Below are positions 9,211-18,725 of a stretch of DNA of 64,000 bases, one piece after another. How positions within the stretch are numbered: position 1 is the stretch's first letter; the number at the start of each line of letters is the position of its first letter. Both the position numbers and the translations under genes were made by a program. Where the stretch lies: the NCBI RefSeq assembly GCF_014202695.1, contig NZ_JACHHH010000002.1, positions 186,001 to 250,000 on the forward strand, given 5' to 3'. Under the pieces are notes generated by a model that saw only the letters and a program-made list of their open reading frames with translations, was not told where the DNA came from and searched no databases. Origin of the DNA: Oribacterium sinus (GTDB lineage Bacteria > Bacillota > Clostridia > Lachnospirales > Lachnospiraceae).

Positions 9211-10183
9211 GAAGAAAAGGATAAGGCGGTTTTTCTGCCTTATCCTTTCCCTGCTTTTTCTTCTAAGCTCCTGTAAAGGAATTGCCATCAGCGGAAAAAC
9301 GGAGAATATCCCCGGTTATACTGAGGCACAGGCTATGATTGTGGTGGGATCTGAGCGAAATCGGATTCAAAATGTGATGGGGAAGGAAGTTTGGGATCTC
9401 CCTGTAGCCGGACAGGTGGAAAAAACTTACGGAGAATATTTCCTGGCAAAAACCAAGGAATTTCTGCAGGATATCCGTACTTTGAATCTAATGGCGGAGG
9501 AAAAGGGAATTATCGCCAATGGAACGGAGATGGAAAGTATTCGAGCTGCGGCCAATGCCTTTTATCAAAGTCTCAGCGAAGAGGACAAGGCCTTCTTTGG
9601 AAACTGCAGTCTGAAGGACGTGGTGGATATGTATGTGGCCTACTTTGTGGCGGAAAAGACGGCAAAGTCCCTTTTGGCCAACGTGGATACGGAATTAAGT
9701 GCGGCGGAAGCCAAGGTGATTTCTGTGGAACAGATTGTGGTACAGGATGAAGCCCTAGCGAAGGAGCTGGAAGAAAAGGTAAAGCTTGCCGGAGCCAATT
9801 TCTCCTATTATGCCAGACAGTATTCCGAGGATCCGGAATTGCAGAAGAACTTGGCCTATGGAGAAAGGGAGGATGAATACGCGAAGGTGGCCTTTTCCTT
9901 AGAGGACAATGAAATCTCCTCCGTGTTTTCTCAGGATGGAAAGTACTACATTTTAAAATGTCTAAGCTCCTATGATGAGGAAGCTACCAAGGAACGAAAG
10001 GAGAGGTTGGAAACCGCTATTCGGTCCCTACATTTTCAGGAAAGCTACGAGGCTTATCAAAAAGAGCATATTGTCCGCTTCCGGGAACCCTTCTGGAAGG
10101 AAATCGACCTTCATAGTCATGAGGGAAGCACTGCGGATTACTTCTTTTCCTATTATCAGGAGAAGGTGGCGGAGGCGAAATAA
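9188..10183 (+). CDS. PpiC/PrsA-like peptidyl-prolyl isomerase lipoprotein
   Basis: 331 aa with a lipoprotein signal: basic start, hydrophobic stretch and lipobox LLSSC at about residues 24-28. The middle of the protein is a helical SurA/PrsA-like chaperone region, and residues about 175-265 resemble a divergent parvulin domain (AKVISVEQIVVQDE ... GANFSYYARQYSEDP ... GKYYILKC). PrsA proteins help exported proteins fold at the outer face of the membrane. The start overlaps the preceding DUF212 gene; ATG codons at 9188 and 9194 are both possible. The isomerase motif is weak, so it may be a chaperone only. Confidence 0.75.
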   Translation: MSMAILDKKKRIRRFFCLILSLLFLLSSCKGIAISGKTENIPGYTEAQAMIVVGSERNRIQNVMGKEVWDLPVAGQVEKTYGEYFLAKTKEFLQDIRTLNLMAEEKGIIANGTEMESIRAAANAFYQSLSEEDKAFFGNCSLKDVVDMYVAYFVAEKTAKSLLANVDTELSAAEAKVISVEQIVVQDEALAKELEEKVKLAGANFSYYARQYSEDPELQKNLAYGEREDEYAKVAFSLEDNEISSVFSQDGKYYILKCLSSYDEEATKERKERLETAIRSLHFQESYEAYQKEHIVRFREPFWKEIDLHSHEGSTADYFFSYYQEKVAEAK

Positions 10184-10320
10184 TGGATGGGTTACTTACT
10201 CAAATAAAAATATTTGAGACTTATAGTATGAAAATATATTTTTGCGACTTTTCAAGGGATAAGAATAGTGATAGCCTTAAGGAGACGAAAAATAATTAAG
10301 TATAGCTAGAGGAGAAAAAT

Positions 10321-10581
10321 ATGATTATCACAAGTGAGAAAAAATTCAAAAATAATTTCGATGACTATATTAAGTCCTTAGATACAAATCGTGAGATAGC
10401 AGTAACAAGAGATGAGGGAGAGAATTTCTTTGTGGTTTCGGAGAGTTACCTGAATAGCTTAAAGGAATCTCTTTATATCGAGAGCATTCCCAATTTAAAA
10501 GAAAAAATATTGGAAGGAATCAATGAGCCAATCGACGAATGTTTGTCCCGTGAGGAGCTTAGAAAACAATGTATGAGCTAA
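10321..10581 (+). CDS. Phd/YefM-type antitoxin
   Basis: 86 aa. The N-terminus (ITSEKKFKNNFDDYIKSL ... AVTRDEGENFFVVSESYLNSLKESLYI) matches the DNA-binding half of Phd/YefM antitoxins, and the C-terminal third is the acidic, flexible part expected to wrap the toxin. AGAGGAGAAAAAT precedes the ATG. It overlaps the toxin gene by 13 bp, the usual coupling that keeps antitoxin in excess. Such antitoxins autorepress their promoter, here presumably in the 137-bp AT-rich gap upstream. Confidence 0.88.
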   Translation: MIITSEKKFKNNFDDYIKSLDTNREIAVTRDEGENFFVVSESYLNSLKESLYIESIPNLKEKILEGINEPIDECLSREELRKQCMS

Positions 10582-10829
10582 AGTTTACTAAACAAGCATC
10601 AAAGGACTATAAAAAAGCACTCCAGTCAAATGTAAAGGATATTTTTGAAAAAATTTTAGACGAGTTGGAGCAAAATCCTTATCAGCCACCTACTGAAAAA
10701 TTACTGGGATATCCAATTCCTACATTTTCAAAGAGAGTAAATATAAAACATAGAATTGTCTATAATGTTGATAATGAAAACAACGTGGTTAAAATACTAT
10801 CGATGTGGTCTCATTATGAAACAATATAA
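10569..10829 (+). CDS. Txe/YoeB family toxin (mRNA interferase)
   Basis: 86 aa RelE-superfamily toxin. The closing pattern, RVNIKHRIVYNV then ILSMWSHYE, matches the YoeB/Txe family, whose C-terminal basic residues and final His-Tyr belong to the ribosome-dependent RNase active site (here HYETI). Partner of the Phd/YefM-like gene directly upstream. Intact by length and motif. A perfect inverted repeat 5 bp downstream terminates the operon. Confidence 0.88.
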   Translation: MYELKFTKQASKDYKKALQSNVKDIFEKILDELEQNPYQPPTEKLLGYPIPTFSKRVNIKHRIVYNVDNENNVVKILSMWSHYETI

Positions 10830-10833
10830 AAGG

Positions 10834-10882
10834 AAAATAGTTCTCATGGAGCGATTTAATCATACTCCATGAGAACTATTTT
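10834..10882 (+). terminator. Terminator of the toxin-antitoxin operon
   Basis: Perfect 18-bp inverted repeat (10834-10851 with 10865-10882, loop 13 nt). The arms end in AAAA and TTTT so it can work in both directions, although the T-tract is short. Confidence 0.8.
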
Positions 10883-10937
10883 GCTTGTACCTATACTATG
10901 AATGTTAAATAATCGTTGTGTTTTCCAAAGCTTTTAC

Positions 10938-11792
10938 TTAAAGTGCAGCAACAATTCCCTGATCGTTGGCGTAAATGGTGGCTACACCGGCGGCATTGGT
11001 CACCACAATTTCTTTATAGCTTCCTTCCTTCAGGAAGTCTTCTTTTACCTGTTCTGCCCGCTCAGGAGCATTGACATGGGTGATTACCAGTCGTTTGTCT
11101 TTTACCGCTTCCGCACCCCCGGCACGCTCAACAGCTAACTGCACCATTCTCTTTAAGGCCTTCTGCATACCTCTTTGCTGGTCCAACTTTACAATGGTAC
11201 CGTTTACCGCACCCATAACGGGCTTAATGTTTAAGGCGGAAGCCAAGAAGGATTTTACGGCGGAAAGCCTACCGTTCTTCCGTAAGGTTTCCAGGGACTC
11301 CAGTACGAAAACCGTTACGATGTCGTTACATTTTTTCTCGATAATATCTACTACTTCTACAAAACCGAGACCGGCTTCCTTACATTCTCGAATATCCAGG
11401 CAAAGCTTACACTCACCGGCGGAAGCGGACTTGGAGTTAAACAAATGAATCTTCTTGGGAGAATCTTCATGGGACTCCGTATAGAGATCAATGCCGATTT
11501 TGGCTGCCTGATAGGTTCCGGAAAGCTGGTCGGAAAGGGTTACAATATATACCTCATCCGCATCGGATTCCTCAATGGCCTTCTGAAAGGCCTCCGGAGA
11601 AGGACAGGCGGTCTTCGCTCCGATGGAAGATGCAGCCATTCTTTTGATAAAATCTGCCTGATCAAAAGTTTCATCATCCATGATTCTATATTCCCCGATT
11701 TCCAAGCTTAGGGGAACCATACGAAAATGAGGATCTGCCTTCATTTCCGGTGTAAAATCTCCACAGCTGTCACAAATAATCTGATATTTCAT
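10938..11792 (-). CDS. DegV family fatty-acid-binding protein
   Basis: 284 aa DegV protein. The N-terminal IICDSCGDFTPE, the SDQLSGTYQAA segment and the C-terminal ITHVNAPERAEQ are family hallmarks. DegV/FakB proteins hold a fatty acid and present it to the FakA kinase for phospholipid synthesis; the partner kinase is not in this window. I start at the ATG at 11792, where GAAAGGG lies upstream and the protein matches family N-termini; the longer frame to 11843 adds 17 unsupported residues. Confidence 0.92.
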   Translation of the reverse strand: MKYQIICDSCGDFTPEMKADPHFRMVPLSLEIGEYRIMDDETFDQADFIKRMAASSIGAKTACPSPEAFQKAIEESDADEVYIVTLSDQLSGTYQAAKIGIDLYTESHEDSPKKIHLFNSKSASAGECKLCLDIRECKEAGLGFVEVVDIIEKKCNDIVTVFVLESLETLRKNGRLSAVKSFLASALNIKPVMGAVNGTIVKLDQQRGMQKALKRMVQLAVERAGGAEAVKDKRLVITHVNAPERAEQVKEDFLKEGSYKEIVVTNAAGVATIYANDQGIVAAL

Positions 11793-11955
11793 AGGGTTTT
11801 CCCTTTCTAAGTAGTTTTCAATACTACATCCATTATAGGGCAATGCGGAGTACTGTCAAGGTATAGCCGGATTCCGGCCTTTGATTACTCTCGTTTTGTT
11901 TTTTATCTACTGACAAAATCTTTACTTTTATCCACTGGCAAAATCTTTACTTTAT

Positions 11956-13662
11956 TTACATTCTTTGAATTTCCGCCTGAATCATTTTTCCCATTAGCTC
12001 GGAAAAATGCTCTAAAGACTGGACCTTCACAAAATTTCTGCCGAAAATCTTCTGGGCATTGGGAACATCCTTGTCCTTTCCGGTGTAGGCCAGTAGTACA
12101 TAGATGTTTTCCATGTGGGCTTTATGCACCATTTCCTGAATGTCGGAAATGGCCAGATCTCCGGAATAGTTTCTGGCTTTGTTCCTTACCTCCAAAAGAT
12201 CGTTGGGAGTTAAATCCGTAAGCCAGATTAGCAGGCGATGGGAGGCAGTATTTTCCTTTAACTGCTCCAAAACAGCGGAAAGTGCCAGTCCGTCCCGGTT
12301 CGCACCGGTGGTGAAGTAACGGAAAATTTCCTTGTTCTTATTCCGTTCCGTATAATCCCGATAACGATTCAAAATCGTATAGCCGCTCATGGAGGAGTAG
12401 CCGAAAACCCGAACCGGAATTCGGCAGTTGTCCAAAGCCTTTGCCAGAATATAGCCCTGTTGGGACACGGTTTCCATCCGATGAATCTGGGAGGAAGAGG
12501 CATCCAGCAGTAAATCCACCGTGAGAGAGCCTTGACTGTCTGCAATTTCCTTTTGGAAAATTTTATTGTGGCCCTTTAGATATAGGGGTTTCCACAAAAG
12601 AGAAGGAATCAATTTGCCCTGATTGGAAAGGACAGGACTTGGCTCCAAGCTGCTAAGAAGCGCATTTTTCAACATCTGACTTAGTCTGAAAATCTGCGTC
12701 TGGTTATAGCTTTCTTCTTTTTCATAGGCCTGTTCATTTTTCTTTCGCTGGGCTTCCATTTCCTTTCGCATCTTCGCCGCGAAGCCCTTCAGATTTTCTT
12801 CCTCCTTGCCGTTGGTAAAATACAGCCTTGCCCCCTGATGGTTTCCAATGCAGCAGGCTTTTTCCATGGCTTCGGATTTTTTCTTATCGAAGAGAGGCTG
12901 TCCGAAATAGCTTTGAATGTATTTTCGAAGACCCTCCTCGGTGATTTTTTGGTATTTTTCGGAGGCGGTTTCCACTTCCCTGCTATCCGCCCCTCCCTTG
13001 CTTCGTTCTAAAAGCCCTAAAACCAGCTTTTTTGGTGCTCCGGAAGAAGTACCGTTCTCGTCCTTTAGCCAAAAGAAAAGGTGGGGAATCTTGAATTCCC
13101 GCTTTTTCTTCTGCATGGCAGCCGGAAGACCGGGGAGATAGGTAAAATATTTTTGTAAGGTCTTGGAAAGACTTTGAATCCATTCTTCGGTATTCAGCTC
13201 CCCGGAAATTTCCACTTCTTTTAGAAGCTTTCGATCCACCAGATTCGGCAGACCGCAGTCCTCTCCCAAGGCTGTCTTATAATGTCCTTCTAAGATCCAG
13301 CCTTCTCGGCTTTCCGCAATACTGGGAATAAATTCCTGAAGCTTCCGTTTGCAATATTCTCTACGAAGGAGAGCCAGACTTTCTCTTAGAGGACTTTCCT
13401 TTTCGAAGGTGGCATTTTCCAAAGCCAGCCAAAAGAGCGTTTCGTAGGTTTCCTGCCCCAGAGTTTCGTGAAAGGTGCTGTAGAATGCCGTTAATTTCTT
13501 CCAGTCAAAATGCGTATAGCTGGCACCAATGATGGTATTCCAATACAGGTCTGCCTTGCCTTCGTAGTCATACATACGGTAGCCGGGAGAGACCTTATAG
13601 TTATGGGCACCGTTCCAAATCATATTGGCAGCCCGTTTTTTTTCAAATTCTGTCAGCATCAT
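11956..13662 (-). CDS. VWA domain protein, partner of MoxR ATPase
   Basis: 568 aa. The C-terminal third is a von Willebrand A-type domain: the MIDAS motif DASSS sits in LTVDLLLDASSSQ, and WLTDLTPND and ISDIQEMV follow. The N-terminal 350 residues are helical and charged and I do not recognise them. The start codon overlaps the stop of the AAA ATPase gene (13659-13662), so the two are translationally coupled. MoxR-VWA pairs act as chaperones that insert cofactors or remodel complexes; the client here is unknown. Confidence 0.8.
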   Translation of the reverse strand: MMLTEFEKKRAANMIWNGAHNYKVSPGYRMYDYEGKADLYWNTIIGASYTHFDWKKLTAFYSTFHETLGQETYETLFWLALENATFEKESPLRESLALLRREYCKRKLQEFIPSIAESREGWILEGHYKTALGEDCGLPNLVDRKLLKEVEISGELNTEEWIQSLSKTLQKYFTYLPGLPAAMQKKKREFKIPHLFFWLKDENGTSSGAPKKLVLGLLERSKGGADSREVETASEKYQKITEEGLRKYIQSYFGQPLFDKKKSEAMEKACCIGNHQGARLYFTNGKEEENLKGFAAKMRKEMEAQRKKNEQAYEKEESYNQTQIFRLSQMLKNALLSSLEPSPVLSNQGKLIPSLLWKPLYLKGHNKIFQKEIADSQGSLTVDLLLDASSSQIHRMETVSQQGYILAKALDNCRIPVRVFGYSSMSGYTILNRYRDYTERNKNKEIFRYFTTGANRDGLALSAVLEQLKENTASHRLLIWLTDLTPNDLLEVRNKARNYSGDLAISDIQEMVHKAHMENIYVLLAYTGKDKDVPNAQKIFGRNFVKVQSLEHFSELMGKMIQAEIQRM

Positions 13663-14579
13663 AGGAAAATACGCTCTCCGGAAAGCTCTTTAGGAATTCT
13701 GGCATCCAGTAAATCCTGTACCAACTGTCTTTCGTAAAGGTCAAAGGACTTATTTACCAGTCCCATTTCCAAAGCCTTGGATACGGATAAGCCCTTCTGC
13801 ATTGCTTTAATAGAAGAAATTAAACCTCTAAGGTCTAAGCTCCTGCTGGAAATTTCACCCCCAGAAACCTTTTCCTGAATTTCAGAAAAGAGGAGGGCAA
13901 ACTGCTTTCTGTATTCCTCCGATAAGTTCGGAAATTGGTGCATTAAAAGCTTATCCAGATTCTCCGCGCTGATCACCGGCATGTGGAGAACCAGAAAACG
14001 GGAAGCTAAGGCCTCATTTACCTCTCTGGTTCCTGCATAACCGTAATTCATGGTGCCGATAAAGCGGGTAGCTTCATGCAGGGGGAACTGGCCGTAGCCC
14101 GGCAGGTCGATGCTGTGACGGAAGTCCAGGGTAGCGTGCAGTACCGCCAAGGATTCATTTTTCGCCATATTGATTTCGTCTAAGATGCCGAAGCCCCCAC
14201 GAAGGGCACACTCCAGAATCGGTCCCTTACGAAGCTTCACTTCTCCTTGGGAAAAGGTATCGCTACCCACCAGGGAGGAGGCGTCTGAATTGACATAAAG
14301 GGAAATATCCCATTCCGGACGGGAAAATGCCAGAGCCAGTCCCTGGGCTAAAACGTTTTTGCCCGTGGCCTTAGGACCGTCCAAAAGCAGGTTTGCTCCG
14401 GAAAGCAGGGCGGCAATGGCGGCTTCCCAGATTTCCTTTCCGTAGTACAAATACTCCATTTTCGGCAAACGCTTCTCGTCCTCTTCTTCCAGCTTGTAAA
14501 AGGAACGGAAGGAGCGCAGCTCCTCTAAAAGCTTCTCCGAAATACCTTCTTCTTCTAAAAATGTCAAAATATCCTTCAT
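13659..14579 (-). CDS. MoxR-type AAA+ ATPase
   Basis: 306 aa AAA+ ATPase. Walker A is GPKATGKN, with Asn where Ser or Thr is usual; Walker B is GILDEINMA; sensor-like segment GTMNYGYAGTREVNEALASRF follows. First gene of a two-gene minus-strand operon with the VWA protein. The Walker A substitution coordinates Mg2+ less well in other P-loop proteins, but the rest of the domain is intact, so I expect nucleotide binding and possibly hydrolysis. Target complex unknown. Confidence 0.85.
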   Translation of the reverse strand: MKDILTFLEEEGISEKLLEELRSFRSFYKLEEEDEKRLPKMEYLYYGKEIWEAAIAALLSGANLLLDGPKATGKNVLAQGLALAFSRPEWDISLYVNSDASSLVGSDTFSQGEVKLRKGPILECALRGGFGILDEINMAKNESLAVLHATLDFRHSIDLPGYGQFPLHEATRFIGTMNYGYAGTREVNEALASRFLVLHMPVISAENLDKLLMHQFPNLSEEYRKQFALLFSEIQEKVSGGEISSRSLDLRGLISSIKAMQKGLSVSKALEMGLVNKSFDLYERQLVQDLLDARIPKELSGERIFL

Positions 14580-14908
14580 TTTCTATCCCCTATCTACTTT
14601 TATTATTCTTTCTGACGGCTATTTTACCGCAGTTTAGTACAGAAATCTAAAAATTCCTAATCTTTTATGTGAATAGCACAAAAAAATGAAAAAACTATCC
14701 TTTGATTTTAGAGGATAATATATGTGTACAAAATACAAAATTGCTATTTATTTAACAGATTATCGCCAATAGAAAGGAAATTTAGGCAAATAAACTATAA
14801 TAAAGTACTTATTGATTTTGAAATAAATAGATAAAATATTGAAATTTCTGTGAACAAGGTGTATTTTTAGTTTTGCTAAAGATTGAGAAAAGAAGGGGAG
14901 GATTACTT
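14580..14908. other. AT-rich divergent promoter region
   Basis: 329 bp between the divergent MoxR operon and cstA. A TATAAT lies at 14796-14801 without a clear -35 partner. The stretch at 14805-14820 resembles 16622-16637 upstream of the first surface protein gene (shared AAGTAYTTATTGATTTT), a possible common regulator or promoter element. No RNA gene seen. Confidence 0.4.
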
Positions 14909-16456
14909 ATGGTTACCTTTATGATCGGCCTTGTGATTCTCATCGTCGGCGGAATGGCTATGGGTCGCCTTTGCGATCATGTATTCCAGCCGGACGACAG
15001 AGAGACACCGGCTTACGCCAAGCAGGATGGTGTGGATTATGTTCCGATGCCTACTTGGAAAAATGCTTTAATTAACTTACTGAACATTGCCGGAACAGGA
15101 CCTATTCTTGGACCGATTCAGGGTATTTTGTTCGGACCGATTGCACTGCTTACCATTCCTATCGGAAATGTTATTGGCGGAGCGGTACATGACTACTTTG
15201 CAGGAATGATTTGTACCCGTGACGGCGGAGCCCAGATGCCGGAGATGGTAAGACGTTATACCAACAAGGCAGTGTTCTGGATTTATGATGTGTTTGTATG
15301 TGTGCTTTTACTCTTGGTAGGAACCGTTTTCATTTACACACCCGGAGACATTACCGCAACCCAGGTATTCGGCTTCAGCGGTGCGCCTACAGAGGCTTCC
15401 ACCTGGATTATCTACGGTATTATTTTCGCATACTACTTAATTGCTACTGTATTCCCCATCGATAAGATTATCGGAAGAATCTATCCTATCTTCGGTGCAA
15501 TCCTGGTATTCTCCGCAGTAGGTGTATTTGCTGTAATGGTAATTTTCCATTACCCGTTAGTAGAGATTTTCGGAAACTGGAATACTCCTTCCTTTAACTA
15601 TGGAGATTATTTCTGGACACAGAACTTTTTCCCGATTTTCTTCGTAACCGTAGCCTGCGGAATTCTTTCCGGATTCCACTCTTCCCAGACTGCTCTTGTA
15701 GCAAGAACCATTAAGAGTGAGAAGGACGGAAGAATGACTTTCTATAACATGATGGCTGTAGAAGGCTTCATCGCCATGGTATGGGCGGCAGGAACAATGG
15801 CATTGATTCAGTTCACTGCAGACCAGGGCGGAATCAGCATGGTATTTAACGAGAAGGCAGGAACCTTCCAGTACATGATTCAGAAGGCGGGAGAGTTGGT
15901 TGCTATTTCTCCAACCTCTGTAGTCGGTGTAGTTTGTAGAAGAGCTTTAGGACCTGTTGGCGGAGCAATAGCACTTATCGGTATTATCATTCTTCCCATT
16001 ACGTCCGGAGATACTGCACTTCGTGCATTACGTCTTACCATTGCAGATACCTTCCACATTAAGCAGGACAACAATTTCAGAAGATTAAGCCTTGCCATTC
16101 CAATCTTTATCCTGGTAGCAGGAATCCTGGTTTGGGCAAAGTTTGATCCTAAGGGATTCTTGGTTCTTTGGAGATACTTCGCATGGTCCAACCAGACTAT
16201 GGCATTATTTCCCTTGGCTGCGGCAGGTGTTTATCTCATGATTAACGGAAAAGCAAAATGGGCATGGATGCCACTGCTTCCCGGTACCTTCTACACCTTC
16301 GTCTGCGCAAGCTATATCTTAAATGCAAAGCTGGGCTTTGGTTTAGGCTGGCCAATCGCCTATGTGGGCGGTGTAGTTGTGGCTGCAATTTACCTTGTTC
16401 TTACTATCATTAGAGGTAAGAAGGGCGGCACCACTCCTGAGCCTACCGTAAAATAA
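14909..16456 (+). CDS. cstA: CstA family carbon-starvation / pyruvate-type transporter
   Basis: 515 aa polytopic membrane protein with about 13 to 15 hydrophobic segments. The first third contains the CstA signature around NIAGTGPILGPIQG and IGGAVHDYFAGMI; later GFHSSQTALVARTI and PITSGDTALRALR fit the family. CstA and BtsT import pyruvate or peptides in enterobacteria; the substrate here is inferred only. The ATG at 14909 is chosen because GGGGAGG lies 8 bp upstream; an earlier in-frame start at 14873 has no such site. A strong terminator follows. Confidence 0.9.
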   Translation: MVTFMIGLVILIVGGMAMGRLCDHVFQPDDRETPAYAKQDGVDYVPMPTWKNALINLLNIAGTGPILGPIQGILFGPIALLTIPIGNVIGGAVHDYFAGMICTRDGGAQMPEMVRRYTNKAVFWIYDVFVCVLLLLVGTVFIYTPGDITATQVFGFSGAPTEASTWIIYGIIFAYYLIATVFPIDKIIGRIYPIFGAILVFSAVGVFAVMVIFHYPLVEIFGNWNTPSFNYGDYFWTQNFFPIFFVTVACGILSGFHSSQTALVARTIKSEKDGRMTFYNMMAVEGFIAMVWAAGTMALIQFTADQGGISMVFNEKAGTFQYMIQKAGELVAISPTSVVGVVCRRALGPVGGAIALIGIIILPITSGDTALRALRLTIADTFHIKQDNNFRRLSLAIPIFILVAGILVWAKFDPKGFLVLWRYFAWSNQTMALFPLAAAGVYLMINGKAKWAWMPLLPGTFYTFVCASYILNAKLGFGLGWPIAYVGGVVVAAIYLVLTIIRGKKGGTTPEPTVK

Positions 16457-16557
16457 TGGCTGAAAGTGTTCCATATTTGGAACAGGCAAGTCCTTTTTGA
16501 TAAGGGATAGTCGTTTAGATGAACCGTGTCTGAAAATGATTATATAAGGATGAATTG

Positions 16558-16599
16558 AAAGATTGATTGCTTCGGAAGAGGCAGTCAATCTTTTTTTAT
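16558..16599 (+). terminator. Terminator after cstA
   Basis: Stem of about 13 bp (AAAGATTGATTGC with GCAGTCAATCTTT, one mismatch) around loop TTCGGAAGAG, followed by a T-tract of seven. Confidence 0.85.
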
Positions 16600-16631
16600 A
16601 CATTTTTTATAAATTAAAAATTAAGTATTTA

Positions 16632-16661
16632 TTGATTTTCTCTTAGGATATGGAGTATATT
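16632..16661 (+). promoter_or_regulatory. Candidate promoter for first surface protein
   Basis: TTGATT at 16632-16637 and TATATT at 16656-16661, spacer 18 bp. About 160 nt of untranslated leader would follow before the ATG at 16822. Confidence 0.45.
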
Positions 16662-16821
16662 TACTTTGGATTTTAATAATCATCTGTAGGCAGGATGGGA
16701 ATCGGAGGGAGAAGACGATTCCCTGTATTTAGTCCGGTCTAGTCGTACCATAGCAGAAATCAGGGAAGAGAGTTGTAGCTACTATGGGACAAAAAAATTA
16801 CCTAGTAAGGGAGAATGAAAA

Positions 16822-18573
16822 ATGAAGAAAAAGAAACTGAAAGTACAAGTAGCTGCACTCGCCATGACAGGAGCCATTGCAGCTGCACCATTGACCGTAA
16901 GAGCGGAAGAAGCAAGCACGACAGCACCGGCGACTGCGAGCACAAGCAGTACAGAAGCATCTGCCACTGCCGCAGCTCCTGCAACAAGTACAGCGACAAC
17001 GCCTGCGGTAAGCGGGACAACTGGCGGAGCAAGTACAGCAACAGCAAGTACTCCTGCAACAGGCACAGCGGCGACCGCCGGTACAAGCACAGCAACAGCT
17101 ACTACGGAAGCGTCAGCCCCGGCAGCCGTAGCAGCCCCGGTTACCGTAGCAGAGGCACCGGCAGACCCTGCCACCACTGTTCCCAACAATGTGGATACCG
17201 TAGTACCGGACGATAATAAGCAGGGAACGGATATTAGTCTTCAAGTAGGAAGTCGCAAAAAGGAAGTTACAATTTCTGCTGAGGATGCAAAAAAAGAAGG
17301 AACTCTTGTAGAGAAAAGTCCTTCTTTACAGGCAATACCATCTATTGGCAAGCTACAGAATAAAGATGTTGTATTGCAGGGAGATCTTTCTATTGCAAAG
17401 GATGATAGTACAGCTTTTGACAGTACCAGTGATGCGGCACATGAGGTGAATAAAGAGGATAGCTATACCTTAAAGGCCGACTTAGATGTTAATGCTGTTA
17501 ATAATGCAATCAATGCATCAGCGAAATTCAATTCACTAATGAGCGAAGTTGATGTTGATAGAATGGAAACAGGTCTTCGTTCCACATTTATGATGGGAAA
17601 TGACTTAGATGGTAGTTTTCATCTCCCTACTGACTTGGAAGATGCTAAGAAGCACTATGAGCTAAGCTCTGCTGATGGAAGTCCCATGATGTATCGTATT
17701 AATTATGGTAATTCTTCCTTCGCCAAGGATAAAGTAAGTATTGCTATGGACTTGGATTTAAGTAAGTATGATAAGCCAAAGGAAGAGATTAGTACCTTTG
17801 GCGCCTTAAATAATTTGATTAACAAGTCTGCAAAGAAGATACAGTTAATCATGAAGGGTATTAAGTTTAATGCGACACACGGCAATGTGGAAGAAAAAGA
17901 AACTGCTACAGAGAAAAGCACAACTGCGGAGGGAACTATTCGGGGAACCTTAGTAGGTTATATGAAGGCAGATGTAAGTTTCTTATTTGTGAAAGGAAAT
18001 ACATCCTATGTTTGGGGCGCTATTCAGAATGAGGAAGGCCGTGACTTTGTAGCAGGCCGTGACAGAGTAGCCGGAAATGATAACGGCAATAATAAGGTGG
18101 ATCTTACCGTAAAAATGACTACTACTGAAAGCAAGGTAAAGCCCGTTGAGCCTGTACAGCCTGAGGAACTGGTAAAGCCGGAAACTCCTGAAGTACCTGT
18201 TCAGCCCGCACAGCCTGTGACCCCAGTAGCGCCAAGTAACGGCGGCGGAAGAACCGGAGTTACACCTGCTACACCGAGTAGAACGACTATCCCCGGAACC
18301 GTTTTGGGAGAGAACCGTCCTACCGCTTCTACTCCTACAGCTCCTGTTGGAGAAGTTTTAGGAGAGAATCGTGTGGCTCCTGTAGCAGAAGCTGCTGAGG
18401 AAAAGAAGGGTGTGGTTCTCGGAGAATCCCGTCCAAGTGTTAAGGGTGTATCTGACCGTGCATCTGTTGCAACCGGAGACTACAATTTCACAGGACTTTG
18501 GGCTTCCCTTTTCGGAATTTCCTTAGCTTCTTTGGCAGGATTTGTGGTACTGAGCAAGAAGGAACAGCAGTAA
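16822..18573 (+). CDS. Surface protein with Ala/Thr-rich head and wall-sorting-like tail (paralog 1)
   Basis: 583 aa, function not recognised. Residues 1-30 are a signal peptide (KKKKLKVQVAALAMTG ... VRAEE). Residues about 30-115 are an Ala/Thr/Ser low-complexity stretch. A folded middle (about 125-430) contains QGDLSIAKDDST, VNKEDSYTLKADLDV and FHLPTDLEDAKKHYE. A Pro-rich spacer follows, then three VLGENR/VLGESR motifs, and the tail has VATGD, a hydrophobic segment and KKEQQ. That tail resembles a variant LPXTG-type sorting signal, so cell-wall anchoring by a sortase is inferred. The next gene is a close paralog. Confidence 0.8.
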   Translation: MKKKKLKVQVAALAMTGAIAAAPLTVRAEEASTTAPATASTSSTEASATAAAPATSTATTPAVSGTTGGASTATASTPATGTAATAGTSTATATTEASAPAAVAAPVTVAEAPADPATTVPNNVDTVVPDDNKQGTDISLQVGSRKKEVTISAEDAKKEGTLVEKSPSLQAIPSIGKLQNKDVVLQGDLSIAKDDSTAFDSTSDAAHEVNKEDSYTLKADLDVNAVNNAINASAKFNSLMSEVDVDRMETGLRSTFMMGNDLDGSFHLPTDLEDAKKHYELSSADGSPMMYRINYGNSSFAKDKVSIAMDLDLSKYDKPKEEISTFGALNNLINKSAKKIQLIMKGIKFNATHGNVEEKETATEKSTTAEGTIRGTLVGYMKADVSFLFVKGNTSYVWGAIQNEEGRDFVAGRDRVAGNDNGNNKVDLTVKMTTTESKVKPVEPVQPEELVKPETPEVPVQPAQPVTPVAPSNGGGRTGVTPATPSRTTIPGTVLGENRPTASTPTAPVGEVLGENRVAPVAEAAEEKKGVVLGESRPSVKGVSDRASVATGDYNFTGLWASLFGISLASLAGFVVLSKKEQQ

Positions 18574-18636
18574 TTATTAAGCCGGAGTAACAGTAAATAC
18601 CAAGCCGAATAATTTATAAAACAGTAACAGTTTTAT

Positions 18637-18683
18637 ACCGTTGTAGAGCAGATAGAATATCGCTTCTACAACGGTTTTTTTAT
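18637..18683 (+). terminator. Terminator after surface protein 1
   Basis: 11-bp perfect stem (18637-18647 with 18665-18675, ACCGTTGTAGA type), 17-nt loop, T-run from 18675. Confidence 0.85.
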
Positions 18684-18693
18684 AAAATATGAT

Positions 18694-18725
18694 TTGACAT
18701 ATTCTTATTAATTTCTTATTATAAT
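18694..18725 (+). promoter_or_regulatory. Candidate promoter for surface protein 2
   Basis: Consensus TTGACA at 18694-18699 and TATAAT at 18720-18725, but the spacer is 20 bp, longer than optimal. It lies just after the terminator, so the second paralog probably has its own promoter. Confidence 0.45.

Noticed and set aside
16782-17189. Minus-strand frame of Ala/Val repeats over the first surface protein head
   Set aside because: It is the mirror of the Ala/Thr-rich coding sequence on the plus strand and has no ribosome binding site.
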